From NCBI GenBank assembly GCA_910592205.1, contig CAJVPJ010000462.1, positions 1 to 24,427 on the forward strand: a stretch of 24,427 bases of DNA. Reading direction: 5' to 3'. Below, piece after piece: positions 1 through 9,956 of the stretch. Below the pieces are notes generated by a model, which did not search any database, had not been told where the DNA came from, and saw only the letters and a list, made by a program, of their open reading frames with translations. This DNA is from Paraglomus occultum (taxonomy: Eukaryota; Glomeromycota; Glomeromycetes; Paraglomerales; Paraglomeraceae). The stretch's first letter is position 1, and every line of letters starts with the position of its first letter. Made by a program: the position numbers and the translations under genes.

Positions 1-447
1 CACTCGGAAATAGAGGAGCAAACGCAGCCAGGTTGGAAAATTGCATGTCGTAATTTCCTGTTCGTATTCCCAATTTATGCCCTTTCCAAATGCTAGCCCA
101 TTGACCATGTTGTTATCGCATTCCATTAATTGTTCCAGTGAAAGGTTTTTTTGTCTAATATAATAATTGATTGCGATTTCTGTCGATGCCCAAATTAAGT
201 CTAAAACCGTATATTAATATGTTGCTCGATAGTCAATATTAGTTGCCGTACGTCGTGTGCGCGGAGGTCATTGAGATGGAATAAAGGAATGTTTTGTGTG
301 GAATGACAGATCTTTTACTACCACCCTTCCTTCGCTAAGACTCTTTATATACTGTTTTCGTTCACACCTTTGACTGCCACTCAAACCCCATTGCGGTTTT
401 GTATGGTCATTAGAGTATGGTTCACGACCTGGCGCAAAGGATGACAT
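1..447 (-). CDS. Unidentified gene, partial, runs off left edge
   Basis: I do not recognise this gene. The best-supported part is a minus-strand exon from 200 down to 1. It follows an acceptor (ttttag, AG at 202-201) and stays open for 66 codons to the window edge. It reads like real protein, with an acidic and aromatic composition: a segment beginning LIWASTEIAINYY, then a Cys-Asp-Asn-Asn-Met stretch, then a Trp-rich end. A plausible first exon starts at the ATG at 447-445 (MSSFAPGREPYSNDHTKPQW). A donor after the Gly codon near 386 would join it in phase to the exon at 200, but other donors are possible, so the junction is unresolved. The gene is divergent from the RBM22 gene, leaving about 186 bases between the two start codons. 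Confidence 0.4.
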
Positions 448-633
448 TTGGTTTTTCAACTCTGCAGCCAAGAATTGCCTATTACTAATATACAGTAATC
501 AATATCACATGATCGACATCTTGTGGCGTAAACAGTACATGATCGCCATGTCAATATAAATTTTGCAAAAACTCGTATTAGCGTCAGTATTCAATAAATC
601 TTAAACTTAATATCTATATATTAATATATACTC
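448..633. promoter_or_regulatory. Probable shared divergent promoter region
   Basis: These 186 bases lie between the proposed ATG of the unidentified minus-strand gene and the ATG of RBM22. The stretch is AT-rich, especially near 590-630, and holds no credible coding exon. If the left gene model is right, both promoters and 5' leaders must fit here. No specific transcription factor site was recognised. Confidence 0.35.
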
Positions 634-2465
634 ATGGCAGCTAAAGCCGATCCTACAAAGCAAGGATGGGAGGAATCGGTAAGTACTTGTTGCAACTGGA
701 CAGGAATTACAGATGTCATGTTTGACTTAAAACATACATGTACGTGTTTGCATTTATGATGTGCATTTTTAGGAGTTTCCGATCTTATGCGAAACTTGTC
801 TGGGTAACAACCCTTACGTGAGAATGGTTAGTGGTAACTTTTTATGAATTGAATCGCTGGCTTATTTTGAGAAAAAAGACTAAATCTAAAGGTTTACCTA
901 TTCAGACGAAACAAGTGTATGGCAAGGAATGTAAAGTATGTATTGCTGTCTTGTGTAAACGTCAAGTGATCACTTGATTTTAACTATAATGATTTATTCT
1001 GTAATCAAAGGTCTGTACTCGTCCATTCACAGTCTTCCGCTGGATGCCCGGCAGTGGAATGCGGTACAAGAAAACAGAAATCTGCCAAACCTGCGCTAAA
1101 CTAAAAAACGTCTGCCAAACGTGTTTGCTTGATCTGCATTATAATCTCCCAGTACAAGTTCGAGATACAGCACTTGGCATTACCAATGATGCACCTAGGT
1201 CAGAAATTAATCGGGAGTATTTTGCACAGAACGTCGAAGGAAGGGTAAGTAATGAGACGCTGCCGGCAATATAGGTTAAGGAAGACAACACAACAATACA
1301 GGAAAGGAATTTTGCCTTTGTCTTGACACATCTGATTTAATTGATTACTTGTGCGTTTCTGTAGATAACAAACGGTGACAGCCTAATATCTTATCATAAA
1401 GCCGATTCGGCCGGGAAGGAGCTATTAAAAAGATTGGCGAGAACAGAGCCATATTATAAAAGAAATCGGCCACACATATGTTCATTTTTCGTCAAAGGTA
1501 CATGTAAGCGTGGAGATGAATGTCCGTACAGGTAAATCAAGAAAACAAATAGATATATTTGAAATGAGAGTTAGCCTACCATGATTGGTTGAATTATAGA
1601 TTGATATTATATCATAATTAGCTTGTCTCAAACTAACTTAATTCTCAATTACATAGACATGAAGCGCCAGAAGAAAATGAGCTTTCACATCAAAATATCA
1701 AAGATCGATATTATGGAACTAATGACCCCGTTGCAAAGAAGATATTGAATAGGTTCAAAGGCGGCTCATCGAACAATAGTATTGAACCTCCCGAGGACAA
1801 AACTATTGTGTGTAAAATTACATTATTCGGTTGGATTTCTATTTTAGTATGTTTATACGCACTCATTATACTATTTGCTGATTTTATCTTAGACATCGTT
1901 ATTTATAACGGGCGTTGAAGAGGACATTACAGAAGCAGATCTCAGGTAAATAGTGAAATCAAAGCCTTAAACAGTCTATACTGAATAGTGACCCACATTG
2001 CTCACATCGGGTCCATCTTCTGATACGTCTTATATTCAGAGGTCACTTTTATGCATTTGGAGAGATAAAGTCCGTAGTGGTGGTTCACAGGTCCCATTGT
2101 GCATTTATAAATTATGCGACGAGAGCAGCAGCAGAATTAGCTATTGATCGATCGGTGAACAACCTCATTCTCAAAGGCCATCCTCTGCGAATTGCTTGGG
2201 GCCGTCCGCGCCCCACTGGACCAAGGGCGGAAATACAAGCAGTAATGCAGACAACAGAGCCGTTAGTGTTGCCACCACTGGAGAGCTTGGAAATACCTGC
2301 CCCACCTGGTGCTGAGAGCGGTACTGACAATAACATTGTGTATCCAAGTCAAGGTGAGTTTACAAACAGCAGAAAGATATTTTATATCATTTACTTAACT
2401 GCATCATTGATTGCTATTATTTTATTGCAGACCCTACATATCAAGGCTCTGTAAGCAAGGGTTAA
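634..2465 (+). CDS. Pre-mRNA-splicing factor RBM22/Cwc2 family
   Basis: This is an RNA-binding component of the NineTeen-related complex in the nuclear spliceosome. Family members contact U6 snRNA and the intron near the catalytic core. Nine exons splice in phase: 634-678, 773-826, 906-935, 1011-1244, 1365-1531, 1657-1807, 1893-1945, 2040-2353, 2431-2465, giving about 360 residues (human RBM22 is about 420). Visible in order: a Cys-rich N-terminal zinc region (CETC near 21-24, then VCTRPF and CQTC pairs); a CCCH finger at about 160-178 (Cys-x7-Cys-x5-Cys-x3-His); the conserved PPEDKTI linker; an RRM at about 228-300 beginning SLFITG; and the C-terminal YPSQDP motif. The start is the first ATG that gives the conserved N-terminus. 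The 3' end is uncertain: a donor at 2451 could remove 2451-2515 and end the protein four codons later at 2527. Confidence 0.93.
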
Positions 2466-2475
2466 ATTGTATAAT

Positions 2476-2481
2476 AATAAA
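2476..2481 (+). terminator. Candidate poly(A) signal for RBM22
   Basis: An AATAAA hexamer lies 11 bases after the RBM22 stop. A second copy at 2730-2735 is a better candidate if the alternative 3' exon ending at 2527 is used. Confidence 0.35.
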
Positions 2482-2527
2482 AAAATAATAACACACCAAA
2501 TTACTTGTTGAACAGAAATGGGTTTAG

Positions 2528-4426
2528 TAAATATAGATTTTGTGAGGATAATCAACAGCTGATGGACAAGAAATTTGACGTTGACTTCCTGTCAATATCA
2601 TCAATTTTGTTCCGCGCAGTAGACATCACTGATCATGGGACAGTTAATTGCCTGCCCGATATCATAGACTGACAATATACGCGTGTCTGCTTAGAACTCT
2701 AATGCGATGCATGTGATTCTATAACATTTAATAAACAATACTTGCGTATTAGTTCCGAAGTTAGTATATTACGAATTATGATATTAATATTTAGTTAATG
2801 TAATCATTTTTTGTTTAAAGAAATCATTAGTTTATTATTGTTATTATTATTATATTAGAGCGTTATGAGTTTTCTTAGACTGACAACGAAATCTCTTTAG
2901 AGAAGCGGGAGTGTGGTATGATGACCAAGTCATCTTCCGAGGTGGCGTTTTGGTGGACTCGTTATCCGTTGTAACTTTGCAGCCGTTGGTTTCATGACAA
3001 GCAAGCAAACTTCTGGCACAAAGCTTAGCAGTCTGAATTACAATTTCTTCAATAATAATAAAAATTAAATTACCGTCGTCAATAAACTTATGAAAATTTC
3101 ATTCCGCTTTCTGCGAATAGATGCATAAAGCATCTCGGTAGACCTGTCCAGTTCACGAAAATCCATGAGCTGATCAGCTTGCAATCATTGCAACACAGAT
3201 AGAACATTAATATATAATAATAATGCCAACCCAAACAGAAGTTCGCTCGCTGTTAAATACAATGGAATTAGTTTCATCAAAAGGGCGGAAATCTTTTCCT
3301 TATTTTTCTAAAATGCCACGCCACCATTAATCTCACTAATTGTATCCTGATTCGGAAACCAATTTCATCACCAACTCATGCTTACAACATACTGAAGAAT
3401 TAGACATATGAATGCTATGATCTGGTGCACAAAGATAGATAGTAAATGTGATAAGCAACTACGAATGTATTGGCACCGAATGATACATTGTGGCCGTAGT
3501 AGTAACGTAAGTTTGTGCAACAAAAACGAAGAAGTGAAGGGTACCCAGCAAGGTATTTGGTGTTGAAACAAACGTTTCAGCTTTGTTTACACTGGTAAAT
3601 TTGTAATAATATCAGAGCTCGGCGGCCATCCTATATTTTTACTCTGCAAATGAGCCATTTTAATACTCATTCCATTTATGAATAGCTCACTCGACGAAAA
3701 CCCCAGACACGCTTGCGTAGTGTGTTTTTTTAGATGAGAAATTCTCCTCTGAAAAGTATTTGCGAACGTTTAAAATCACTATTTTCGTTTTCAGTTAGAG
3801 AAGTAGCATTTCGCTGGCTCGTGAATAAAGACGTTTTCAAACAAGTTAGGCGATGCACCATATAAAGATGGTTCTTCACTGTTTAAAATTGAGCTATACA
3901 GTAGTTTAGTAAAGTCGCACGCAGCTTTAATTGGACGAGGTGATAGCGATCAATTCTTAATTTATCTTTTTGCATCGGATGATATCTTGTTTTTTGATTT
4001 CTTCAATGATTATGATAGCATCTCGAGAATATTACATAAGAACTTGAGGGTACAAAAAGTCGTAATAGTCTCAAATCGAGTGCGAGAAATTGAGTAATTG
4101 CGTAGAGGTATGACTATATTAAATAAAATTATGTTATTTGAAACATGAAACTGGGTGACCATGAAGGAATTGAACAAATTTATGAATTTTTCGCTTATCC
4201 TTGATTAGCCACGATTTCTCTTGGACAGATGATTCATCTTCATTTCGTAATAGTGTTGTATCCAAATAATATGCGGATCTTTGCTACTTTTTTGTCACAC
4301 CAATACTGGTTACGTTTCTGTATACTTACGTCATACTATATGACGCAATGTAATATAACTTGCATATATATATATACACGTTTGCTGTATTCTCCCCAAA
4401 GAACTTATCACTTTCAATTCGGTTCG
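2528..4426. other. Intergenic spacer, no gene seen
   Basis: About 1.9 kb of AT-rich sequence between RBM22 and the DeSI gene. No reading frame here has protein-like composition together with usable splice sites. A roughly 30-codon fragment at about 2893-2990 (plus) is open and contains GVWYDDQVIFRGG, but has no partner exon that I can find. It also contains a small perfect hairpin (2930-2935 with 2939-2944) and a short TA run near 4365-4376. The right end must hold the DeSI promoter and leader. Confidence 0.6.
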
Positions 4427-5108
4427 ATGGCACGAGTAGAGTTATATGTTTACGATCTATCTCATGGCATGGCCAGGACAATGTCTCTACCGGTTGTTGG
4501 TAGACAAATAGGTTTGTAGTAATGGCGATGCTCTCTTAGACGTGCGAATGTGAATGTAATGATATTTGCATGGGATTTAGACGGAATATGGCATACGTCC
4601 GTTGTTGTCTATGGATTCGAATGGTATTATGGAAATGGAATAAAAGCTGAATTACCGGTACAATTTTCGAAAGAAGTTTTATCTGAGATTTTTTCACACG
4701 GTTATTATGCATTTAACTTATCTGTTGATTGTTTTCATCACTACAGGGCCAAACCATTATGGGAATACCACACCAAAAAATCGACATGGGTGTTACAGAG
4801 ATTCCTGAAGACATATTCTTCGAATACATCGAAGAGCTGAGGCAGATCTATACTTTTGACAAATATCACCTCTTGGACAATAATTGTAATACTTTTTCGA
4901 ACGCAGCGTGTGAGTTTTTAGTGGGTAAATCCATTCCGTCTCAGATTACAAGTAAGTTGGATAACTAATTGCAATTCTCAATTAATTTTCCCAAGCCTAA
5001 TACTTCATGTTTTTTACAGACCTACCACATGACTTTTTACAAACACCCATGGGTCAAATGATTCGGCCTTACATCGATGCGATGTTCAATCCGAGGCCCC
5101 CGCAGTGA
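4427..5108 (+). CDS. DeSI-1-type PPPDE (desumoylating) isopeptidase
   Basis: This is a papain-like cysteine isopeptidase of the PPPDE/DeSI family, whose members remove SUMO or ubiquitin from selected substrates and may have S-acyl-thioesterase activity. Four exons splice in phase: 4427-4511, 4581-4657, 4747-4951, 5020-5108, giving 151 residues, close to human DESI1 (168). The N-terminus reads VELYVYDLSHGMAR, matching the family's VKLYVYDLSxGxAR. The catalytic His is in GIWHTS (about H33) and the catalytic Cys in NNCNTFSN (about C101). The tail carries the IPSQIT and LPHDFLQTPMGQ segments typical of DESI1 rather than DESI2. No signal peptide is visible, so the enzyme is expected in cytosol or nucleus. 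AATAAA at 5134-5139 is a probable poly(A) signal. Identification is from family recall. Confidence 0.94.
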
Positions 5109-5763
5109 CGTGGTTAAGTTTTAGTATACATATAATAAATTAATTAAGTATCAACCTTTACATGACGCTAGATTCGCTACTATTCACTATTACGTATGAA
5201 TAAAAGTGCATTATTATTTATAAGAAACCTTTGATCTGTATTCGTAATTTTACGAAAGTGATTGCAACAAGTGTAAATGTGATATGCGTAACAGAATGCC
5301 GTCAATATGTCACGCTAATCACATTAATAAAGTAAAGATTGAATCGCCTTAATAGCCGAAAGGGGATAGATGAGTGTGCATTGATTGAATAATAAATTCA
5401 TGAACCGGAATCGAACAAGCTAACAAAGCAGGGTTAAGTTGAGCAAGAGCGTTAATAAGGGCTGTAAGAATATTGATAGGTGAATTGCGATGACTATTGC
5501 CAGTTTTTATTCCCAATAGTCACCTTACATTAGCGGATTACAAGGTCTATCACTATGCCATTGCTGTTGACCACAACTCCCTTACCTCTCAGCTAATCAG
5601 ATAAATTCTCAAACTTTAGCATTAAAAAGGCTAATCGATTTGTCGTTCTTAATAATAAGTAGCGGAATTTTGTGCTAAACCACTTTCAATTATTAACGAA
5701 TTTAAAAGTTGCGCATTTCTATAATCACCCAAGGGGTTTTCTTCACTTGCAAAGAGCGTCAGA
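5109..5763. other. Intergenic spacer with an inverted repeat
   Basis: About 650 bases between two plus-strand genes. It holds the DeSI 3' end (AATAAA at 5134-5139), the upstream region of the hydrolase gene, and a perfect 9-base inverted repeat (listed separately). No coding exon or RNA gene was recognised. Confidence 0.6.
5491..5522. repeat. Perfect 9-base inverted repeat (hairpin)
   Basis: TGACTATTG at 5491-5499 is the exact reverse complement of CAATAGTCA at 5514-5522, with a 14-base loop rich in T. An overlapping outer pair, AGGTGA just upstream and TCACCT at about 5519-5524, could compete for the same right arm. It lies about 240 bases upstream of the hydrolase start. It could be a regulatory palindrome or an RNA hairpin; nothing in the sequence decides. 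Confidence 0.6.
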
Positions 5764-7868
5764 ATGGACTATGTAAAAGTTGTTCAACAGACGTCTGGAT
5801 TAGTAATATTCCCAGTCAAAAACGGCATTATAAGTTTAGTGCGTGATATTGGAGATATTCCTGAAACCTTGAGGATCCTCTTGGTCGGAGTTCATGGTGA
5901 GAGACACGAATACTATACATTTTGTCGTTTTCACATGTTTATAAAACTAAAATTCCTTGTCTTGAATCAGGCTGGGGTAAGCCTCGCGAAGCATGTATCC
6001 TGCAGCGCATTATGAATGTGAAATGATGATTATATTCAAATAGGGCCAATTTATAGTAATAGCACAAGGACTTCTGACGAACTACTTAGGCGAGCACGAA
6101 TCGAATTCAAAAACTATGTTCCCAATTCCATTTTCGTAAGTGACAAAAAGATTTCCCCTTATAAACTCGTATGAAAAACTTTGGGTTACACTTCTTCTGT
6201 TCACATCATTACAAAGTACGAGCACGTAATCGCATCAGATGGAACGGTATCTCAACGTGTTGAGGATGCTTGGGAATCAGTCCAGAGCAAGAAGGATGGT
6301 GCATTCAAAAGATGCGACATTGTATGTTTCCTTGCCCATAGTCAGGTATGTTCGATGCAAGAAACATCTTTGATCTGTCTAAGGATTATGTATCTTATTT
6401 GCTTCTTATTCGATTCAAAGGGTTGTGTGGTTTCAATGTTGTTACTGGACAGATTAGTACAAAACCATTGGCTTGGTTGGTTATAATTGCAATATTGTTA
6501 GTCCTTGGTTGCCGATTTGGATTTCTTGACGTTCATTGCTACTGTTATTTTTCTAGTTGGCAAAAAATTTGGCCTTATCTCATTTGCAGGTTTGTCTAAT
6601 CCAACAAAAAAACTCGTCTGATGTAAACAATATTACATCAATGCGGGTTAGCAGTTATGATATCGCTTCAGCTCTACATTTTTATATATGGTATAGGCGT
6701 ACATCAAGGAACATACGAACCTCGGGCAGTAATTACCAAGATGCCTCGTGCCGCTACAGCAGAGTTATGGCACTTGTCAGATGAGACAGAGGAGACCACA
6801 AAGACGTACAGGGAAGCAGTGAAGAGAGTTTTACAATCTGGCGGACGGATCGTTGCGTTCCACAGGTAATTTTGATAAACTAGGTAAACTCGTGAGTAAT
6901 ACGATGTAATATATACAGTTTACTTTACTGTAGCTACGGTGATCAGGTTGTCTGTCTGTCTTCTTCGACTATGAACGATATCGCCTTGAATCATGAAAAT
7001 CTTGCCATAGGATTATATATACCACAGTCCCTTGCACCCAACTATCCAAAAGATCTATTGGCATCAATGGCAGCTTTATATTGTAAAGGGCGCAATGTTG
7101 GCTTACGATGGGACCAGAATCTGGTATACAATTTCTTCATCATCAAAGAATATGAGCCTTCCTTTTTGCTTTTTACCATATCGGCCTAATTGTTGCGTTG
7201 TCTCTTAGGGAAAGGTACTAAAAGAAACTGAAAGTCTATCCCGTCTGGCGTTTTTGAAATATGTAAGCAACATTCACGTAACTTGTAAAATTATACAACA
7301 TCTTATTTAACCAATATTCCTAAATTTAGCCAATAGATTTAATCCGACAAGCTCTTACCACGACGAAACCAACGATAGATGTGAACATGATTCATTCAGA
7401 AATTTATGGATGCTCACAAATTTACGGGTGAGATCGATCTTTCCGATCATTTTATTGCTACCACATATAACAGTAACACTATCTCGTGCCAACAACTTAA
7501 TTATCGGTTATCCCGTTTCAATTTCTAGTTACGGTTTTCTTTTCATATTGGCTAGCCCGACATCTTCATCGTCACCGCCATCATCATCATCGTCATCTCC
7601 ACCATCATTATCGTCGTATTCATCTATAGCTTCTTTATCAACTCCAGAAACGCTGCAGGAATTTATAACGTCTCAGGTTCAACTCGCACAGTCCCACTCG
7701 TTGCTCTCGTCCGATGCAACGATGATTATGAGTTCGTTTAAAGACTTTTGGAATGGAAATAAATACAGAGAGTTTGAAGAAGATTGGCGTAGAATGAATG
7801 TAGCTTGGGAGGAAATTAAACTTAGTAGAGCCCCATTACAGACGAATGAGAATGAAGTACTGGTATAA
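5764..7868 (+). CDS. Fungal YMC020W-like alpha/beta hydrolase
   Basis: This is a probable serine hydrolase of the fungal YMC020W-like family; substrate and cellular role are unknown to me. Eleven exons splice in phase: 5764-5896, 5971-5976, 6044-6135, 6217-6345, 6421-6475, 6557-6589, 6697-6865, 6934-7123, 7209-7262, 7330-7427, 7529-7868, giving 432 residues. Visible parts: a core strand ending VGVHGW (His-Gly-Trp near 44-46); nucleophile elbow AHSQG (S119); a strand ending FAGVHQG after it; SYGDQVV with a likely acid D209; and IHSEIY with a likely catalytic H309. Exon 2 is only 6 bases. The C-terminus (about 327-360) has a Ser/Pro tract, then a Trp-rich helical tail ending at 432. The family is recognised by recall; the exon 1-3 and 10-11 joins are the weakest part. 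The stop lies 42 bases before the next ORF's first ATG. Confidence 0.78.
7557..7640 (+). repeat. Coding trinucleotide (TCN/CCN) tract
   Basis: This is a degenerate run of TCA, TCG, TCT and CCA triplets inside the last exon of the hydrolase gene. It encodes a Ser/Pro low-complexity linker (ASPTSSSSPPSSSSSS and on). Such tracts change length easily by slippage, and the region is expected to be disordered. Confidence 0.75.
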
Positions 7869-7910
7869 ATAAATTAGATAATAAAATGATTTTTTTTAAT
7901 CCAAAAACAG

Positions 7911-8483
7911 ATGCTGTTGCGACGATCATCAGAAAACAAATCTCTGCTCATAATAATAATGCTTCGTTCTTTCCGTTTGCGTCCCGTACGGACTTTTATT
8001 CCGTCTTCGGGACTAATTTCTAAAAAGACTTCAGCTAAACGTATTTCTGGGCTCTGTCAAATTTATCGATACCAACACACGTCGAATGATAGAGCCGAAC
8101 TTCCTCAAAAGTCAACTAGCCAGTCTCATCAAAATATAATCGATCAGGATGTAGAGTGGCCCGCTATTCCTCCAATCCCACGAGTTAACGAAGATATTGA
8201 GAAGAAAAGAGCTCGGTTGGTTTATCAGTCACGAAAACGTGGTATTCTCGAAACGGATTTAATTCTCTCTACCTTTGCTAATAAGTATTTGCACGAATTT
8301 TCGGAAGAGGAACTGGCAGAGTATGATCAACTGTTAGACGTGCCAGATTGGGACATATATTACTTTGCTACTAACAAGAAGACAGTACCGGAGCAGTTAG
8401 AAAAGAGTGGAGTATTCCAAAAGTTAAAGGAGCATGTAAAAAATGAAGGAAAAGTTATTCTAAGAATGCCTGATCTGCGGTAA
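7911..8483 (+). CDS. Succinate dehydrogenase assembly factor 2 (SDHAF2/Sdh5)
   Basis: This mitochondrial matrix factor promotes covalent attachment of FAD to the flavoprotein subunit of succinate dehydrogenase (complex II). It is a single exon of 190 codons from the ATG at 7911, or 174 from the ATG at 7959. The second start gives a textbook presequence (MLRSFRLRPVRTF, basic and without acid residues), so 7959 may be the functional start. The domain follows: ARLVYQSRKRGILETD at about 101-116, LSTFANKYL, then YDQLLDVPDWDIYYFAT at about 138-154, all family hallmarks. The gene sits 42 bases after the hydrolase stop, on the same strand, and tail-to-tail with FBPase. AATAAA at 8498-8503 is its likely poly(A) signal. 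No intron is seen, unlike most neighbours. Confidence 0.95.
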   Translation: MLLRRSSENKSLLIIIMLRSFRLRPVRTFIPSSGLISKKTSAKRISGLCQIYRYQHTSNDRAELPQKSTSQSHQNIIDQDVEWPAIPPIPRVNEDIEKKRARLVYQSRKRGILETDLILSTFANKYLHEFSEEELAEYDQLLDVPDWDIYYFATNKKTVPEQLEKSGVFQKLKEHVKNEGKVILRMPDLR

Positions 8484-8566
8484 TAGATCACAATAATAAT
8501 AAATGACGGGATTTTATTTTTATTTTGGACTTCCAAGTGAGTGAGAACGATTCACAAGCGCTGGGC
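8484..8566. terminator. Convergent 3' end region with opposed poly(A) signals
   Basis: The SDHAF2 and FBPase stop codons are 83 bases apart, tail-to-tail. A plus-strand AATAAA at 8498-8503 serves SDHAF2. A minus-strand AATAAA (TTTATT on plus, 8513-8518) is suitable for FBPase. If cleavage occurs the usual 10-30 bases beyond each signal, the two mature transcripts overlap slightly at their 3' ends. Confidence 0.55.
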
Positions 8567-9956
8567 CTATGACGTAGAGTGTTTAGCGTAAACGTTCTTG
8601 AGATCTTCGACATCATCTTTACTACCCAAGAAGATGGGAGCTCTAGCATGGATTTGGGTAGGCACAATATCAAGCACCCTCGTAGTCCCAGTAGTAGCTT
8701 GTCCTCCAGCTTGTTCAACAAGAAACGCCATAGGGAAACATTCATATAACAAACGAAGTTTGCCATTCTTTGATTTCTTGTCAGCAGGGTATGCAAAGAT
8801 GCCACCGTACAAAAGAGTGCGGTGGACATCAGCAACCATAGAACCTATGTAACGTGCCGAGTAAGGGTTTTTACCGCTGGGTGGGAATTTGAGTGAATTG
8901 AAATACTCGGTGCATGCTGGATACCAGAACGAGGCATTACCCTCGTTGACAGAATAAATTTTGCCGCGGGGAGGGATTTTTATCTAAACGAAAACAAACA
9001 AGGTAAATGGATAGTCATTATCAATTTGTTCAGTTGGGGAATAATGAGCAGCAGACTGGGCAATTATCAAAAGTGAACGCCAACTGCTCACACTTACGTT
9101 TGGATGCGTGAGTATAAATTCGCCAATTGACTTGGGAGTGGAGGGAAGAAAAAAAAAAGTCGGTTAGGATTATTTAGCATAGTTTTGCCAAAATCACAAG
9201 CGAAACAATATTTCGATGCTCACATTATCAAGCGTATATCCATTGACACCATTGCCCAGGGAAATAACCAAGTTGGCCGAACTACCATACATGCAGTATC
9301 CGGCAATTACCATTTCTCTACCAGGCCTCAATACATCCTCAACGGTGCCAGTGGAGTCTTCTCTCTACGAAATGTGTATACTTGTTAAACGGAAAACGTT
9401 CTAATCTCGCCTTTCGATAAACGTATTTAAATACGTCTAGTCACGTGAACAATCAGCATTCTCTTTTTCTTGTTCTCTAATTCCGTTTTTTTATGTGTTC
9501 CGTTTATACTTGTCGAGTTATACTTACCACTCTGTAAATACCAAAAATGGTACCAACGTTGACACCAGCATCAATATTTGAAGATCCATCTAATGGATCA
9601 AACACGACACAGTACTTTCCTTTCAAGCCATCCTCGACTATAATTGCTTCGTCGTCTTCTTCTGATACCATGACAGCCACTTTTCCAGAAGAACGAAGGG
9701 CATTAACGAAAATCTCGTTGGAAATGACGTCCAATTTTTTCTGTTCGTCGCCCGAGATATTGGTTGCACCTCCGGCTAATCCAACCAGATTCAACAGCCT
9801 TGCTTTCCTGACGTTGGTAGCTACGAATTTACATCCCAGTTGAATGGTATTCAACAACAACGTTAGATCACCACTTGCTTCTTTGTGTTTGCGTTGCTCA
9901 TCAAGAACGTGGCGAGTCAACGTGATAATGTCAGTGGTTACTTTTTCTTCAGACAT
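8567..9956 (-). CDS. Fructose-1,6-bisphosphatase
   Basis: This enzyme hydrolyses fructose 1,6-bisphosphate to fructose 6-phosphate in the cytosol, the committed step of gluconeogenesis. Four exons on the minus strand splice in phase: 9956-9528, 9364-9224, 9130-9098, 8983-8567, giving 339 residues, the usual length. Visible motifs: GDEQKKLDV (about 69-77) and SEEDDEAI (about 98-105) in the metal site; the signature [10 protein letters not shown] at 120-129; [10 protein letters not shown]; the GEF..THPN segment carried by the 33-base exon 3; [10 protein letters not shown]; and [20 protein letters not shown] near 245-264 with the substrate-phosphate residues. The N-terminal part that forms the AMP site in the family is present. 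The ATG at 9956 is the start; the next upstream in-frame start-like codon is TTG. Regulation by AMP and fructose 2,6-bisphosphate is family knowledge only. Confidence 0.97.

Noticed and set aside
2893-2990. Short plus-strand open segment containing GVWYDDQVIFRGG
   Set aside because: It is protein-like over about 30 codons, but isolated between stops without an ATG or splice context. It could be a relic, but that cannot be supported.
3368-3571. 67-codon minus-strand open frame with hydrophobic composition
   Set aside because: It has no recognisable motif and no splice partner, and its composition fits AT-rich random sequence. Membrane-like residues are common in such frames.
5395-5425. tRNA T-loop-like string (minus strand, GTTCGATTCC)
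   Set aside because: The flanking five-base arms do not pair, and no D-arm, anticodon arm or acceptor stem could be placed around it.
7410-7528. N-terminal part of a 152-codon frame ahead of the hydrolase's last exon
   Set aside because: The stretch before 7529 is better explained as an intron. Its donor at 7428 and acceptor at 7528 keep phase, while reading through from exon 10 meets a stop at once.
5764-8483. Operon-like reading of the hydrolase and SDHAF2 genes
   Set aside because: The close same-strand spacing looks bacterial, but the hydrolase is intron-rich, SDHAF2 has a mitochondrial presequence, and the genome is eukaryotic.
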